Shown: positions 1 through 9,755 of the stretch, one piece after another
How the letters are laid out: each line of letters begins with the position of its first letter
Position numbering within the stretch: the stretch's first letter is position 1
Source: Roseobacter sp. MH60115
Lineage (GTDB): Bacteria; Pseudomonadota; Alphaproteobacteria; Rhodobacterales; Rhodobacteraceae
Direction of reading: 5' to 3'
Length of the DNA stretch: 64,000 nt
Assembly (NCBI RefSeq): GCF_015644665.1
Contig: NZ_JADOBQ010000010.1
Coordinates: forward strand, 41,408-105,407
Translations under genes and position numbers: made by a program
The notes under the pieces: model-generated
What the model saw: only the letters and a program-made list of their open reading frames with translations
Told to the model about the DNA's origin: nothing
Database searches by the model: none

Positions 1-147
1 GCAAGGGAACAGCGGAACCAGTCTCAAAGGGATTGCGGCAGAGGTTGTGGGCTAGAATCCCGTGGAACCTATGTGCTAACCGACCTGCAATGGAAAAAAC
101 CAGCGATGTACCACTTCAGCGGTACTCCAGCAGAAAAGACACAAACC

Positions 148-1353
148 ATGACTGACGCGCGCCATGTTCCCTTGAACGTCAACACACTCGGAGCGGAGGA
201 AATTGCCGCGGCGAAAAACGTTCTAGACAGCGGCTATATGACAATGGGTAAGGAAGTTGCGGCTTTCGAGGCGGAATTTGCTGACTATGTTGGCGCGCGC
301 CACGCTCTGATGGTCAACTCAGGCTCTTCTGCAAATCTGCTGGGTGCATTTGCTCTCGCCAACCCGATTTGTCCCGTACCTTCAGGGCTGAAGCCCATCA
401 AGCCAGGAGATGAGGTCATTGTTCCGGCGCTCACATGGTCGACGACAATCTGGCCGTTTGTTCAGGTTGGAGCTGTGCCTGTTTTTGTGGATTGTGATCC
501 TGCGACATTGCAAATGCAACCTGCTGCGATCAAGGCCGCCATCACGGATAAAACTGCTGCGATCGCAGTAGTGCATGTGTTGGGAGGCGCGATGGATGCA
601 GCGGCAACCCGTGATATCGCAAGAGCGCACAATCTATGGTTCTTCGAAGATACCTGTGAGAGCCTGGGAGTGCAGTTGGATGGCCAGCAATGCGGTACCT
701 TTGGCCATATCGGGACCTATAGCTTTTATTTTGCCCACCATATCACGACCATCGAAGGAGGTATGGTGGTCACGGATGATGATGATCTTGCAGATCTTAT
801 GCGGGCCATGCGCGCGCATGGATGGGTTCGGCATATGAAGGGTGGCGATCACATTGCCAGCCAATATCCGCACATCGATGCGCGTTTCTTGTTTCATACA
901 ACGGGCTTCAATCTGCGCTCCACCGATTTGAACGCCGCAATCGGTCGAATTCAGTTGAAGCGGTTGGATTCTTTCAATGAAGCACGACGTGATGTCGGAG
1001 AGAAGCTGGCCGAGGCGCTACGTCCCATCACCGAGAAAGATATATTACAGATCATGCAGTTTGACACACGGGTGTCTCCCGCACCGTTCGGGTATCCCGT
1101 GATCTGTCAGTCCACAGCAGTGCGCGATAAACTTCAAGCGCACCTGGAGGCTGCGGGTGTTGAAACCCGACCAGTGATCTGTGGCAACCTCGCGCGCCAA
1201 CCGGCCATGTCTCACATCCCACACCGATGTGCGAATGATCTGGCGGGCGCCGACAGGATAATGGATTGCGGGCTATATTGGGGGACGCATCCCTTCATGA
1301 CATCCCAGGATATCGACTATATCGCTACGCGCGTGATTGAAGGGCTCACATGA
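148..1353 (+). CDS. DegT/ColD-like PMP-dependent sugar 3-dehydratase
   Basis: DegT/DnrJ/EryC1/StrS-fold enzyme of about 401 aa. The lysine that binds PLP in sugar aminotransferases is replaced by histidine (codon 736-738, in the motif [11 protein letters not shown]). That substitution is the hallmark of ColD and E1 3-dehydratases, which remove the C3 hydroxyl instead of transaminating. Further ColD-like stretches are [25 protein letters not shown] and ETRPVICGN. Its stop overlaps the start of gmd by four bases, so the substrate is probably GDP-4-keto-6-deoxymannose. The reading frame is open to the left window edge, with a GTG at 73 and an ATG at 106. ATG 148 is preferred because family homology begins just after it and the upstream residues look unlike a protein. 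The family is firm; the exact substrate is inferred from the neighbours. Confidence 0.82.
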   Translation: MTDARHVPLNVNTLGAEEIAAAKNVLDSGYMTMGKEVAAFEAEFADYVGARHALMVNSGSSANLLGAFALANPICPVPSGLKPIKPGDEVIVPALTWSTTIWPFVQVGAVPVFVDCDPATLQMQPAAIKAAITDKTAAIAVVHVLGGAMDAAATRDIARAHNLWFFEDTCESLGVQLDGQQCGTFGHIGTYSFYFAHHITTIEGGMVVTDDDDLADLMRAMRAHGWVRHMKGGDHIASQYPHIDARFLFHTTGFNLRSTDLNAAIGRIQLKRLDSFNEARRDVGEKLAEALRPITEKDILQIMQFDTRVSPAPFGYPVICQSTAVRDKLQAHLEAAGVETRPVICGNLARQPAMSHIPHRCANDLAGADRIMDCGLYWGTHPFMTSQDIDYIATRVIEGLT

Positions 1354-2357
1354 CAAAAACAGCACTTATTACCGGCATCACCGGACAGGATGGTTCCTAT
1401 CTTGCGGAGCTTCTCCTGTCCAAAGGCTATGAGGTGCACGGGATCATTCGTCGGTCATCGTCGTTTAACAGTGGACGCATCATTCATCTTTTTGAAGAAG
1501 TTCAAAACCCTGATGCAAAGTTTCACCTGCATTATGGGGAGCTCACCGATGGTACCCGGCTGGAGAAGCTGATTGAGAAAGTGGAGCCTGATGAATTCTA
1601 TAATCTCGGAGCGCAGAGCCACGTGCGGGTGTCTTTTGACGAGCCAGTTTACACAGCGGATGTCGTAGGTCTTGGTACGTTGCGTACATTGGAGGCTATC
1701 CGAAATGCAGGTGGCGCCCAAACCGTAAGGTTCTATCAGGCGTCTAGCTCGGAAATGTTTGGCCTTGTCCAGGAAGTGCCCCAAAGCGAGACAACGCCCT
1801 TCTATCCACGTAGTCCCTATGCCTGCGCCAAAGTTTACAGCTATTGGCAGGTGGTGAACTACCGCGAGGCTTATGGGTTGCATGCGTCGAACGGAATTCT
1901 TTTTAATCACGAAAGCCCGCGGCGTGGCGAAACTTTTGTAACACGCAAGATCACCCGGGGTCTTGCACGGATTCTCGCGGGTCTCGACGACAAGCTGTAT
2001 CTGGGTAATCTGGATGCAAAACGCGATTGGGGGTTTGCCGGTGATTATTGCGATGCCATGTGGCGGATGCTGCAGCAGGACACTCCGGACGATTATGTGA
2101 TTGCCACCGGAGAAACCTGGAGTGTGAAGGATTTCCTCAGAAAATGTTTCGAACGGGTCGGGTTGAACTGGGAAGACTATGTGGAATTCGATCCCCGCTA
2201 CCTGCGCCCCTCTGAGGTGGAACTGCTGATCGGTGATCCCTCAAAGGCACGTAAACAATTAGGCTGGACTCCTAAAACTAGTTTTGACGATCTTGTGAAA
2301 ATGATGGTCGATTCTGATCTGGAAGACCACAAGCAGTTGCATCGCATCGTTTCATGA
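1350..2357 (+). CDS. gmd: GDP-mannose 4,6-dehydratase
   Basis: Extended short-chain dehydrogenase of 335 aa that converts GDP-mannose to GDP-4-keto-6-deoxymannose in the cytoplasm. The N-terminal NADP-binding motif is [13 protein letters not shown]. The catalytic YxxxK sits in RSPYACAK, and the family stretches [24 protein letters not shown] and [10 protein letters not shown] are all present. Length is close to that of usual Gmd enzymes. It overlaps the preceding dehydratase and the following epimerase by four bases each, so the three are almost certainly translated together. GDP-mannose would come from manC and the phosphomannomutase further right. Confidence 0.93.
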   Translation: MTKTALITGITGQDGSYLAELLLSKGYEVHGIIRRSSSFNSGRIIHLFEEVQNPDAKFHLHYGELTDGTRLEKLIEKVEPDEFYNLGAQSHVRVSFDEPVYTADVVGLGTLRTLEAIRNAGGAQTVRFYQASSSEMFGLVQEVPQSETTPFYPRSPYACAKVYSYWQVVNYREAYGLHASNGILFNHESPRRGETFVTRKITRGLARILAGLDDKLYLGNLDAKRDWGFAGDYCDAMWRMLQQDTPDDYVIATGETWSVKDFLRKCFERVGLNWEDYVEFDPRYLRPSEVELLIGDPSKARKQLGWTPKTSFDDLVKMMVDSDLEDHKQLHRIVS

Positions 2358-3409
2358 CCGGCTATCGGACTCTGGTTACGGCCGCTGACATCCATCCGGA
2401 TACCCGTGCTTTCTTTGAAGGGCGTGACGTACTGGTTTTAGGTGGCAGCGGCTTCATCGGCTCGCACGTGGTGGAGCAATTGCTGCAAATCGGGGCACAT
2501 CCCTTTGTCGTGACACGGCAAAAGGATCCTGTTTTTCTGCATAGTGTCGCAGACCAGATAAAGTGTCTGCATGGCGATTTGACCGACAAGGCCTTTACCA
2601 AAGACGCTATGGCACGCGTCAGTGTGGTCATGAACCTTGCCGCAAATGTCGCAGGTCTGGAATACAACGCCACTCACCCGGCCTCGATCTTTATGGATAA
2701 TTTATCCGTATTCATGTCGTCCATTTCCGCTGCGGCAGAGGCGGGTATTGACCGATATCTGGTCACAAGCTCTGCTTGTGTCTATCCACGACATTGTTCC
2801 GTGCCCACGCCTGAAACCGAAGGGTTCATGGACGAACCGGAACCCACCAATGCCGGATACGGCTGGGCCAAGCGGATGGAGGAGTTTCTGGGCGCAGCCA
2901 CGGCGCAGGAATACGGGTTATCAGTTGCAATCGGTCGTCCTTACAACGCGTATGGACCGCGTGATAATTTTGACCCAGCCTCTTCCCATGTCATTCCTGC
3001 CTTGATCCGCAAAGCTTTACTGACCGATGACGATACCTTTGACGTCTGGGGTGATGGTACGCACTCGCGCGATTTTCTCTATGTGGACGATTTCGCACGT
3101 GGTCTGATCGAAGTGGCGGCGCGGTTTCCAAAGGCAGAAGCCGTCAATCTCGGGGCGGCGATGGAATGTACTATCCGCGAGGTGGCAACCATTATCGCTG
3201 AAGAGGTTTCCCGCCAGCGAGGGCGCAGTATTGTGCCGACGTTCAACCCGCAAGGCCTGACAGGACAACCGCGCCGCGCCTGTGATACCACCAAAGCGCA
3301 AACCGAGCTGGGATACAAAGCAGCTGTGCCTTTGCGTACCGGGCTGCGCCGCACAATAGAATGGTATGTAGACAATGAAAATTGCACTGATAATCCTCAC
3401 GCGAAATGA
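2354..3409 (+). CDS. GDP-fucose synthase/ColC-like epimerase-reductase
   Basis: NAD(P)-dependent epimerase/dehydratase of 351 aa with Rossmann motif GGSGFIG (residues 30-36). Compared with GDP-L-fucose synthase, the residues needed for epimerisation and reduction are conserved: Cys142 in SSACVYP, His212 in [11 protein letters not shown], and Tyr169/Lys173 in YGWAK. The stretches GPRDNFDP and [15 protein letters not shown] are also typical. After Gmd alone it would give GDP-fucose. After the adjacent ColD-like dehydratase it would give GDP-L-colitose or a related 3,6-dideoxyhexose. Its 3' end overlaps the next gene by 35 bases. The choice between Fcl and ColC is inference. Confidence 0.8.
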   Translation: MTGYRTLVTAADIHPDTRAFFEGRDVLVLGGSGFIGSHVVEQLLQIGAHPFVVTRQKDPVFLHSVADQIKCLHGDLTDKAFTKDAMARVSVVMNLAANVAGLEYNATHPASIFMDNLSVFMSSISAAAEAGIDRYLVTSSACVYPRHCSVPTPETEGFMDEPEPTNAGYGWAKRMEEFLGAATAQEYGLSVAIGRPYNAYGPRDNFDPASSHVIPALIRKALLTDDDTFDVWGDGTHSRDFLYVDDFARGLIEVAARFPKAEAVNLGAAMECTIREVATIIAEEVSRQRGRSIVPTFNPQGLTGQPRRACDTTKAQTELGYKAAVPLRTGLRRTIEWYVDNENCTDNPHAK

Positions 3410-4100
3410 GCGCGACTGTGTAGAAATCGTGATGCCCGACGTGCCAGCGCCGGGTCCTGGTGCGGGGTATGACGATGTTGTCGTGATTGATGGCGGCTCG
3501 ACGGATGGCACTGTGGAGTGGTTCGAAGAGAACGATATCCGCGTGGTCGGTCAGCAAAGCCGCCGAGGGCGCGGCCACGCGTTCCAGATTGCCTTTGAGA
3601 GCGTGGAGGCGGATGCCTACCTGTTTTTCTCGCCCGATGGCAACGAGGATCCTGCGGATTTACCTAAATTCCGACCATTACTTGAGGCTGGGAATGACAT
3701 TGTCATCGCCTCACGGATGATGAAAGGGGCCCACAACGAAGAAGACGATCAGCTGATCCGTTTGCGCAAGTGGGCAAACAATGCATTCAACTTCATGGCC
3801 AATACAGCTTTCCGGGGAAAACATCCCTACATCAGCGATTCCATCAACGGGTATCGAGCAATTACCAAATCCGCCGCCGACCGTTTGCTGCTTGACGCCC
3901 CTGACTACACTATCGAATACCAAATGACGATGCGCGCGTTTCAGGCTGGTCTCAAGATTGCAGAATTTCCGACAAACGAAGGACAGCGTGTGGCAGGCGA
4001 TACACAGGCCCATGCAATCCCGACCGGCCTGCGCTTTATCAAAGCCTTCTGGACCGAGTTGCGTCGTGACAAGTCAAGTTTGACGGATGGGTCAGATTAA
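3375..4100 (+). CDS. Family 2 glycosyltransferase (polyprenol-phosphate sugar synthase type)
   Basis: GT-A fold glycosyltransferase of 241 aa. It starts with [10 protein letters not shown], has the nucleotide-binding VVIDGGSTDGT, and carries an FFSPDGNEDPADLP stretch where the metal-binding DxD would sit. A RVAGDTQAHA segment lies near the C-terminus. It resembles dolichol/undecaprenyl-phosphate mannose synthases without the C-terminal membrane helices. It overlaps the preceding epimerase gene and is followed by a flippase-like protein and a GT-C-like enzyme. That trio could make, flip and use a lipid-linked monosaccharide on the periplasmic side. The acceptor and sugar are unknown. Confidence 0.75.
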   Translation: MKIALIILTRNERDCVEIVMPDVPAPGPGAGYDDVVVIDGGSTDGTVEWFEENDIRVVGQQSRRGRGHAFQIAFESVEADAYLFFSPDGNEDPADLPKFRPLLEAGNDIVIASRMMKGAHNEEDDQLIRLRKWANNAFNFMANTAFRGKHPYISDSINGYRAITKSAADRLLLDAPDYTIEYQMTMRAFQAGLKIAEFPTNEGQRVAGDTQAHAIPTGLRFIKAFWTELRRDKSSLTDGSD

Positions 4101-4113
4101 GAGGCCCGAAAAC

Positions 4114-5070
4114 ATGCCTGGGACCCGAGCCGCTAAACCGAAATCAGGTTGGTCAAGCGTCGGCTCTGTTGCCAAATACCTGGTTTCAATCGGCTTGGTT
4201 GGGCTTTTGTTTTGGCAGTTTCGTGATGGCTTGAGCCAAATTGCCCGGATTGAGCGGGATGATGCATTGTTTGCAACGGCGCTGCTGCTGTTCCAGCCGG
4301 TTCTTATCGGGTTGCGCTGGCATGTACTGCTGGGCCTATACGGCACCCGTTTCAGCAAACGCGCGGCGGTGGGGATAACCTGGTTCTCTGTGGCGGCTAA
4401 TCAGATTTTGCCCGCTTCTGTTGGGGGCGACGCCATACGGATGTTTGCCTTGTCCCGGCACGGCGAAACCGCAACCATCGCAATTGGGTCTGTCGTACTG
4501 GACAGGATCTTTGCACTGGTCGCGTTGATTCTGATCATGGCGGCCTTTTCCCCCTTCATTGATGTGGATTTGCCAGCATGGGTGATAGCTTTTTTCGTGG
4601 CTGGTGCCGCGGGTTTGTGCATTGGTCTGGTCGTGGCGCGAAAAGTTCTGCCAGGACTGACCGCACGTATGTCTGAAGGCTGGATACGCACGTTTCTGAG
4701 CAAGGTTAACGATCTCCTCGTTGTTCTGGATTATCCAGTTATCGCACTATCGGTCCTGTCGATCTCCATGCTGATTCATGCGCTATCGCTGTTTGCCTTC
4801 CTTGTGCTGGCACAGGGTCTGGGGATTGAGGCCAGCCCTTCGGCCATTCTTGCAGTGGGAGCATTGATTACATTTGTGCAGGTCATCCCTATTTCCATCT
4901 CTGGCTGGGGACCGCGTGAAGCTGCAGCTATTTTTCTGCTAGGCTCAATCGGAGTAGCACAAGATACCGCATTTGCGGTATCGATCCTGTTTGGATTGTG
5001 TTTCCTCTTTGCCAGCCTGCCGGGGGCGGGCGGGCTCCTCTACATGGGCTCTGGTCGTGAAGAGCACTGA
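4114..5070 (+). CDS. Lysylphosphatidylglycerol synthase TM-like flippase domain protein
   Basis: Integral membrane protein of about 318 aa with several hydrophobic helices and the LPG_synthase_TM (UPF0104/AglD-like) pattern. Supporting stretches are GLRWHVLLG, a conserved central SVGGDAIRMFALSRHG loop, VVLDRIFALVAL and a late GWGPREAAAIFLLG. No lysyl-transferase domain follows, so it is the stand-alone membrane type often found beside lipid-linked glycosyltransferases. An in-frame ATG lies at 4087 inside the previous gene. ATG 4114 is preferred because AAGAGG lies nine bases upstream. A role in moving lipid-linked sugar is inferred from position. Confidence 0.75.
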   Translation: MPGTRAAKPKSGWSSVGSVAKYLVSIGLVGLLFWQFRDGLSQIARIERDDALFATALLLFQPVLIGLRWHVLLGLYGTRFSKRAAVGITWFSVAANQILPASVGGDAIRMFALSRHGETATIAIGSVVLDRIFALVALILIMAAFSPFIDVDLPAWVIAFFVAGAAGLCIGLVVARKVLPGLTARMSEGWIRTFLSKVNDLLVVLDYPVIALSVLSISMLIHALSLFAFLVLAQGLGIEASPSAILAVGALITFVQVIPISISGWGPREAAAIFLLGSIGVAQDTAFAVSILFGLCFLFASLPGAGGLLYMGSGREEH

Positions 5071-6511
5071 ACCTGTATCACACAGCGCACCTAGACGGCG
5101 CTTGATCTGGATTTTTTTTCTAGGCCTCTTTGCCGTTGTCGTACTGGTCAGAATACCTTTTCTCTCCCAGCCCTTCGTTGGTGAGGAAGGCTCATTCGCC
5201 TATCTTATCGCTGGACAGCCAGCCTCCTCGACACTGACACCCGACGGGTTACCGCAAATGATGATTGGCATGCTAGACGGCACTCCGGCTCTTTATCCGT
5301 TTCAGCGCACTATCGCACCCTACGTTCTTTTGGAAAACGGACCTGGTGCTGTCATCCGTGCGTTGGACATCCAGCATTATTCTGAAGTATGGCGATATGT
5401 GATTATTCGCAGCGCTTATCTTGCTCTCTATCTCATGGGTGTGGCCGGCGTGCTGTGGCGCTGCGCGCGTCAAGCCGCAGGCCAGAATTACCTGCCGATG
5501 GTGATTGTGCTCTTTGCCTGTGTTACGCCCCTTGCTGTCGGCGCCTCCATTCAACCGCAGATTGATGGGGCTCTGGGTATTTGCCTGCTAGGGTTGGCCT
5601 CTCTATTGCTCACGCTTGGCCCCCAGAAACGCTCCCTCAAGCATCGACAGTTCTGTACTTTCCTTGCCGGGGCTTTTATTGGCCTTGGCCGTCACGAATG
5701 GGTCATCTCATTTCTGGCTGCAGGAGTTATTTTAGGACTGGCCTTGCTGGCCTACAAGGCGCGCCGTGACGTATGGTATCTGAGCTTGCGCATCGGAGCA
5801 TTCTTTTGTCTTGGCTTGATCGCTACTACCGTCTTGTCCTTTGCGCTTTCACCCTCTGAATATCTTTCGGGCTTTGCCGTCCAGCAGCGTGTGACAGGTA
5901 TCGTCAACCCCCTGATCCTTTTAAAAAGGGATGATGAATTTGTCATTGCAGCTGTACTTTTGCTGGGATTGCTGGGTGTCTTACTGTTCCTCAGACGGCG
6001 TCACATTCTGGAAACAGCGCCCGGTGTCCTGGTCGTCAGCGGCGCCGCTTTTGTTCAATGTGCCGGGGCAGCGGCGACTGGTTGGCCCGGGGATGGCTTT
6101 CCAAGATACTATGCGCCTGTTTTTGTACTGGCGGCGACGGCGCTGATCTATCTTACGTCATATCACCGTGACGATGTTGTCCGGCCGAATGTGTGGGTTG
6201 GGTACGCTTTGTCGGGCGTATTTCTTTTACTGACGGTCATTGCCATCACACCCATGATAGACGACGTCGGGGAGCGCGTATCTATCTCCTCAAATCGCGG
6301 TGTGTCCTTGCAAGCGCTGGAGCAGCACTATGACGATGTCGCCGAAATATGGCGTGCCGATCCGGATAGAGCCCCCCTCGCTCTGATTGACGCCGGTATC
6401 TGGGGAAGGCATCCGGAAGTTTCTTTTCTAGGCAAGGATATGGGGCTGGATTCAGGATATCAGTACTTGCAGGAATTCCATCCCAACTGGGCAGAGCGTC
6501 TCGACAATTAG
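5057..6511 (+). CDS. Polytopic membrane glycosyltransferase (GT-C type, predicted)
   Basis: Membrane protein of 484 aa with about ten hydrophobic helices. The first helix (FFLGLFAVVVLVRIPFL) is followed by an acidic PFVGEEGSF loop, the layout of GT-C enzymes such as PMT/ArnT that use polyprenyl-phosphate sugars. A soluble C-terminal tail contains DAGIWGRHPEVSFLGKD. GTG 5057 is preferred because it overlaps the end of the flippase-like gene by only 14 bases; the frame extends to 4973 but that part lies in the preceding gene. No diagnostic catalytic motif beyond the loop could be fixed by eye, so the class is tentative. Confidence 0.6.
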   Translation: MKSTEPVSHSAPRRRLIWIFFLGLFAVVVLVRIPFLSQPFVGEEGSFAYLIAGQPASSTLTPDGLPQMMIGMLDGTPALYPFQRTIAPYVLLENGPGAVIRALDIQHYSEVWRYVIIRSAYLALYLMGVAGVLWRCARQAAGQNYLPMVIVLFACVTPLAVGASIQPQIDGALGICLLGLASLLLTLGPQKRSLKHRQFCTFLAGAFIGLGRHEWVISFLAAGVILGLALLAYKARRDVWYLSLRIGAFFCLGLIATTVLSFALSPSEYLSGFAVQQRVTGIVNPLILLKRDDEFVIAAVLLLGLLGVLLFLRRRHILETAPGVLVVSGAAFVQCAGAAATGWPGDGFPRYYAPVFVLAATALIYLTSYHRDDVVRPNVWVGYALSGVFLLLTVIAITPMIDDVGERVSISSNRGVSLQALEQHYDDVAEIWRADPDRAPLALIDAGIWGRHPEVSFLGKDMGLDSGYQYLQEFHPNWAERLDN

Positions 6512-6521
6512 AAAGACCCTG

Positions 6522-6552
6522 AAGGGCCGGTGTAGAATGTTTGCTGGCCCTT
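6522..6552. terminator. Bidirectional intrinsic terminator between convergent genes
   Basis: AAGGGCC at 6522-6528 pairs perfectly with GGCCCTT at 6546-6552 around a 17-base loop. Further T residues follow on the plus strand. It lies just after the stop of the membrane glycosyltransferase and directly beyond the stop codon of the convergent RgpF-like gene. The stem is short, hence moderate confidence. Confidence 0.5.
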
Positions 6553-7686
6553 TTAGGCGCGCAGCTTCAGAAGTTTGGCTTCTTCTAGGGCTTCTCGCGC
6601 GGCGGGTGTGTCAACCTTTTCCAAAATTCGCAGCGAAATATCGGAAGTTTCCAGGTCAAGCCACAGAGGAGATTTTTTTAAAAACGGATACCCCAGCTCG
6701 AAGATTGAGAAATAGGCAAGTGCGTAGCTTGCGCCCTGACGGGCGGTTGCCGTCAGGATGAAATTCGTCAGGTCATCACGTGACAGCCTCTCCATCTGGG
6801 GCCGCAAGTTATCCTTTACCCGCTTCATTCGACGGTCTTCCGGGACAATCACTTGCGATGCCACTTCTAAAAGCCGACCGTCATCCAGAGCATCCAGATA
6901 TTGCCTCAGATTGGCGACACCCAATGTTTCGCCATGTGTGAAACCATGCTTCAGGACCCATGAGGTCAATCCGATTTCGCCGTGTCGCACGGTTCTTTTC
7001 TTTTTGCTGGAGAGCGGGAAATGTTGCCAGAACTGCAAAAACCCAGGATGGCGCAGGATGTTTTCACCACAACTGAGTGCAAAGGAGCAATAGTGAAAGT
7101 TCTTGTGATCCGTCCGGTAGTTGAAAGTCAGATCCCGAAACGTTGTCGGCTCTACCCTGGGGATACCGTAATTGGAGCCAGCTCCCGCGAAATCCACTCC
7201 AAGTGTGTCTACATCATCCAGCCAATCGGTTTCCGAACTGATTGGAAACCACACTGAATCGTTGATCAGAACGAGCTGTTTTGTGTTTGAAAGGTTTTGC
7301 CGCAGAGACAAAATACCATCTCTGTAGCCTCCAAAATCATATCCGAAATTCGATCTTTCGATATACCGGTAGCATAGCTTCAACAGCTTCATTTCATCTT
7401 CCTGGCCAAGTGGCCTATTAGAAACAACAGTGACGCTCAAACCTTTGGAGGTGAGGTACTCAAGTGTCCTGATATGTGTTGGTAGTAGGCCGTTTACTGG
7501 GAAAATAAGATACACTGCCTTTCGCTCTGAAGAGCCCTGGGCGCCTGACAGCGAGCGACGCTTCCCGGAGAGAAAGAGATCGTAGTAACGTGATCCTAAA
7601 AAATAACTGAAAGCATCGCTTGGCAACCCTACTATCTGCTGAACCAGACGGGTTAGTTCGCGCCTGATTTTCCATACTTGTGGCAT
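6553..7686 (-). CDS. Rhamnan synthesis protein F (RgpF)-like
   Basis: About 377 aa. Central motifs NFGYDFGGYRDG and LVLINDSVWFP match the RgpF family of rhamnose-glucan and other polysaccharide assembly proteins. The N-terminal third has a GT-like VYLIFPVNG...LPTHIRTLEYL pattern. The family is linked to glycan chain assembly, but its reaction is not well defined. The gene points against its neighbours and converges on the GT-C-like gene across a terminator. ATG 7686 is chosen over GTG 7725 because GGAAA lies about nine bases upstream. Base composition is among the most AT-rich in the window, suggesting recent acquisition. Confidence 0.78.
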   Translation of the reverse strand: MPQVWKIRRELTRLVQQIVGLPSDAFSYFLGSRYYDLFLSGKRRSLSGAQGSSERKAVYLIFPVNGLLPTHIRTLEYLTSKGLSVTVVSNRPLGQEDEMKLLKLCYRYIERSNFGYDFGGYRDGILSLRQNLSNTKQLVLINDSVWFPISSETDWLDDVDTLGVDFAGAGSNYGIPRVEPTTFRDLTFNYRTDHKNFHYCSFALSCGENILRHPGFLQFWQHFPLSSKKKRTVRHGEIGLTSWVLKHGFTHGETLGVANLRQYLDALDDGRLLEVASQVIVPEDRRMKRVKDNLRPQMERLSRDDLTNFILTATARQGASYALAYFSIFELGYPFLKKSPLWLDLETSDISLRILEKVDTPAAREALEEAKLLKLRA

Positions 7687-7982
7687 ATTTGGATTTCCAA
7701 CTGTTATGTATTGCGCGCCCAGCACGGTTTAGTACATGCGTTCTACGAGGTTTAGAGACAAGCAATCTGAAACGGACAAAGCTTATCTGTAAGCCGTCTT
7801 AGGAAAATCGCACGGTAGGTTCAACCGGCGCGCGATTTTTGGGGATTTATCCGCAAAAATTGCTCTATATCGGTTCTTTGGATGCCTATATGATCGGAGT
7901 ATCGGTTTTATTTGACGGTCCTTTACAGGCTTGGTGATCCCCCCTACGTAAAGGGACTGTATAGGATCCGGGCATCTTCACC
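7687..7982. other. Divergent intergenic region, low GC
   Basis: About 300 bases between the divergent RgpF-like and ABC exporter genes, so it should hold both promoters. A TTGACG at 7912-7917 could be a -35 for the exporter, but no convincing -10 follows at the right spacing. No RNA gene or small coding region was seen. Confidence 0.35.
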
Positions 7983-9746
7983 ATGATCAATAGTTTTCGG
8001 GCAAACAATAGCAACAAAATGCTTGGTCGACTGCTGCAGGAAAACCTGCGCTCACAGGCATTCAACTACGGCGTTGCCATTGTTGCCATGGTCGTGATCG
8101 CTGTCACAACAGCGCTGACAGCCTGGATCATGAAAGACATTATCGATTCCATGGTGCAGACTGGTGATCGTGTCAGAGTTTTCGCTGTTGCGGGAGCGGT
8201 TGCGCTCATCTTTACTGTCAAAGGCCTTGCAAACTACGTGCAGGTGGTTGCCCTCAGCCGGGCAGGTAACCGGATCGTAGCGAACCAGCAACGCAAGCTC
8301 TATGATAAGCTGCTGCAGCATGGTGTCGCCTTTTTCAACACTCTTAATACGTCCAATATCCTGATGCGTGTGACCAGTTCCGCCCATGCGGCCCGCGGTG
8401 TCATAGATACTTTGATCATGGGTTTTGTGCGTGACCTGCTGACTCTGATCGGGCTGGTTGTTGTCATGATTTATCAGCAGCCGACCCTGTCGCTGTTCGC
8501 CTTGATCTTCGGGCCTTTGGCAATTCTCGGAGTGCGCCAGATCCTCCAACGCGTTCAAGGCATCGTTGAAGCAAACATGATGTCAGGCGCTGAAATCATC
8601 AAAGTTATTCAAGAAACATCGACTGGTATCCGTGTGGTTAAGGCCTTTGCACTGGAAAAGCACATGGCGTCACGTATGAATTCGGCGATTACAACAGTGG
8701 AAAGCCGGTCAAATGCGATGGCCCGGTTGTCAGGGGCGACCAGTCCGTTGATGGAGACGTTGTCCGGCTTTGCAATTGCTTCCGTGGTTGCGTTGAGTAC
8801 CGTCAGCATTTTTGGTGATGCCACGACTTCACCAGGTGAGCTGATGTCGTTCGTGACCGCGCTTTTAATGGCCTATGATCCTGCAAAACGGTTGGCTCGC
8901 ATGCGTGTTGGTATCGAAGCGGGCCTTGTCGGTGTGGGAATGATGTATCAAATTCTCGATACCCCGATTGCAGTCAACGAAAAGCCCGATGCACATCCTC
9001 TGCCTGATGGGCCGGGAGAGGTTGCTTTCAAAAATGTCACTTTCAACTACGAAGGCAATACTGCACTGCTGCGCGATCTTAATGTGACCTTCGAGGCAGG
9101 CAAGACCACTGCGCTGGTAGGCCCTTCCGGCGGGGGCAAGTCTACAATAATCAACCTGATCTTGCGGCTTTATGATCCTGTCGAGGGACGAATCGAAATT
9201 GATGGGTTCGATCTGCGCAGCGCGACCTTTGAATCCCTGCGGGATAAAATTGCCTTCGTGGGTCAGGAGACGTTTCTGTTCGATGGATCGCTAAAGCAGA
9301 ATATCTCTCTGGGGCGTGAAGATGCCAGCGATGAAGAGATTGTCGCAGCAGCCAAGGCCGCCAATGCTCATGACTTCATTCAGGGCATGCCGGAGCAATA
9401 TGAAATGGATGCGGGTGAAAACGGCGGCAATCTCTCAGGCGGGCAGCGTCAGCGCATTGCTATTGCGCGCGCGATCCTGCGCAACAGCCCGATCCTGATC
9501 ATGGATGAGGCCACCAGCGCGCTTGATTCAGAATCCGAATATCTCGTGAATGAGGCCCTGCAGAAACTGTCCAAGGGCCGCACCACAATTGTCATCGCCC
9601 ATAGGCTCTCCACCATATTGAGTGCGGATAAGATCGTGGTGGTCAAGGAAGGCCAGGTGGTGGAACAGGGAACTCAAAGCGAGTTGCTGTCGCAAAACGG
9701 TATATTCCGCGCCCTCTATGACCGGCAATTCAGCGCAGCAGAATAG
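7983..9746 (+). CDS. MsbA-like ABC exporter, fused membrane and ATPase domains
   Basis: 587-aa half-transporter that works as a homodimer in the inner membrane. Residues 1-310 form the six-helix exporter domain. The C-terminal ATPase has Walker A GPSGGGKST (about residue 380), Q-loop VGQETFLFDG, signature LSGGQRQR (about 484), Walker B ILIMDEATSALD and switch histidine IAHRLS. Its place at the end of the glycosyltransferase block suggests export of a lipid-linked glycan or lipid A-type substrate. A second exporter of this general class lies at 38322. The stop is nine bases from the convergent phosphomannomutase, with no obvious terminator between them. Confidence 0.9.
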   Translation: MINSFRANNSNKMLGRLLQENLRSQAFNYGVAIVAMVVIAVTTALTAWIMKDIIDSMVQTGDRVRVFAVAGAVALIFTVKGLANYVQVVALSRAGNRIVANQQRKLYDKLLQHGVAFFNTLNTSNILMRVTSSAHAARGVIDTLIMGFVRDLLTLIGLVVVMIYQQPTLSLFALIFGPLAILGVRQILQRVQGIVEANMMSGAEIIKVIQETSTGIRVVKAFALEKHMASRMNSAITTVESRSNAMARLSGATSPLMETLSGFAIASVVALSTVSIFGDATTSPGELMSFVTALLMAYDPAKRLARMRVGIEAGLVGVGMMYQILDTPIAVNEKPDAHPLPDGPGEVAFKNVTFNYEGNTALLRDLNVTFEAGKTTALVGPSGGGKSTIINLILRLYDPVEGRIEIDGFDLRSATFESLRDKIAFVGQETFLFDGSLKQNISLGREDASDEEIVAAAKAANAHDFIQGMPEQYEMDAGENGGNLSGGQRQRIAIARAILRNSPILIMDEATSALDSESEYLVNEALQKLSKGRTTIVIAHRLSTILSADKIVVVKEGQVVEQGTQSELLSQNGIFRALYDRQFSAAE

Positions 9747-9755
9747 ACTGGCCGT

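Noticed and set aside
20..72. tRNA-like T-arm near the left edge
   Set aside because: The stem is mostly wobble pairs and the loop departs from the TTCRANY consensus; no acceptor stem could be paired.
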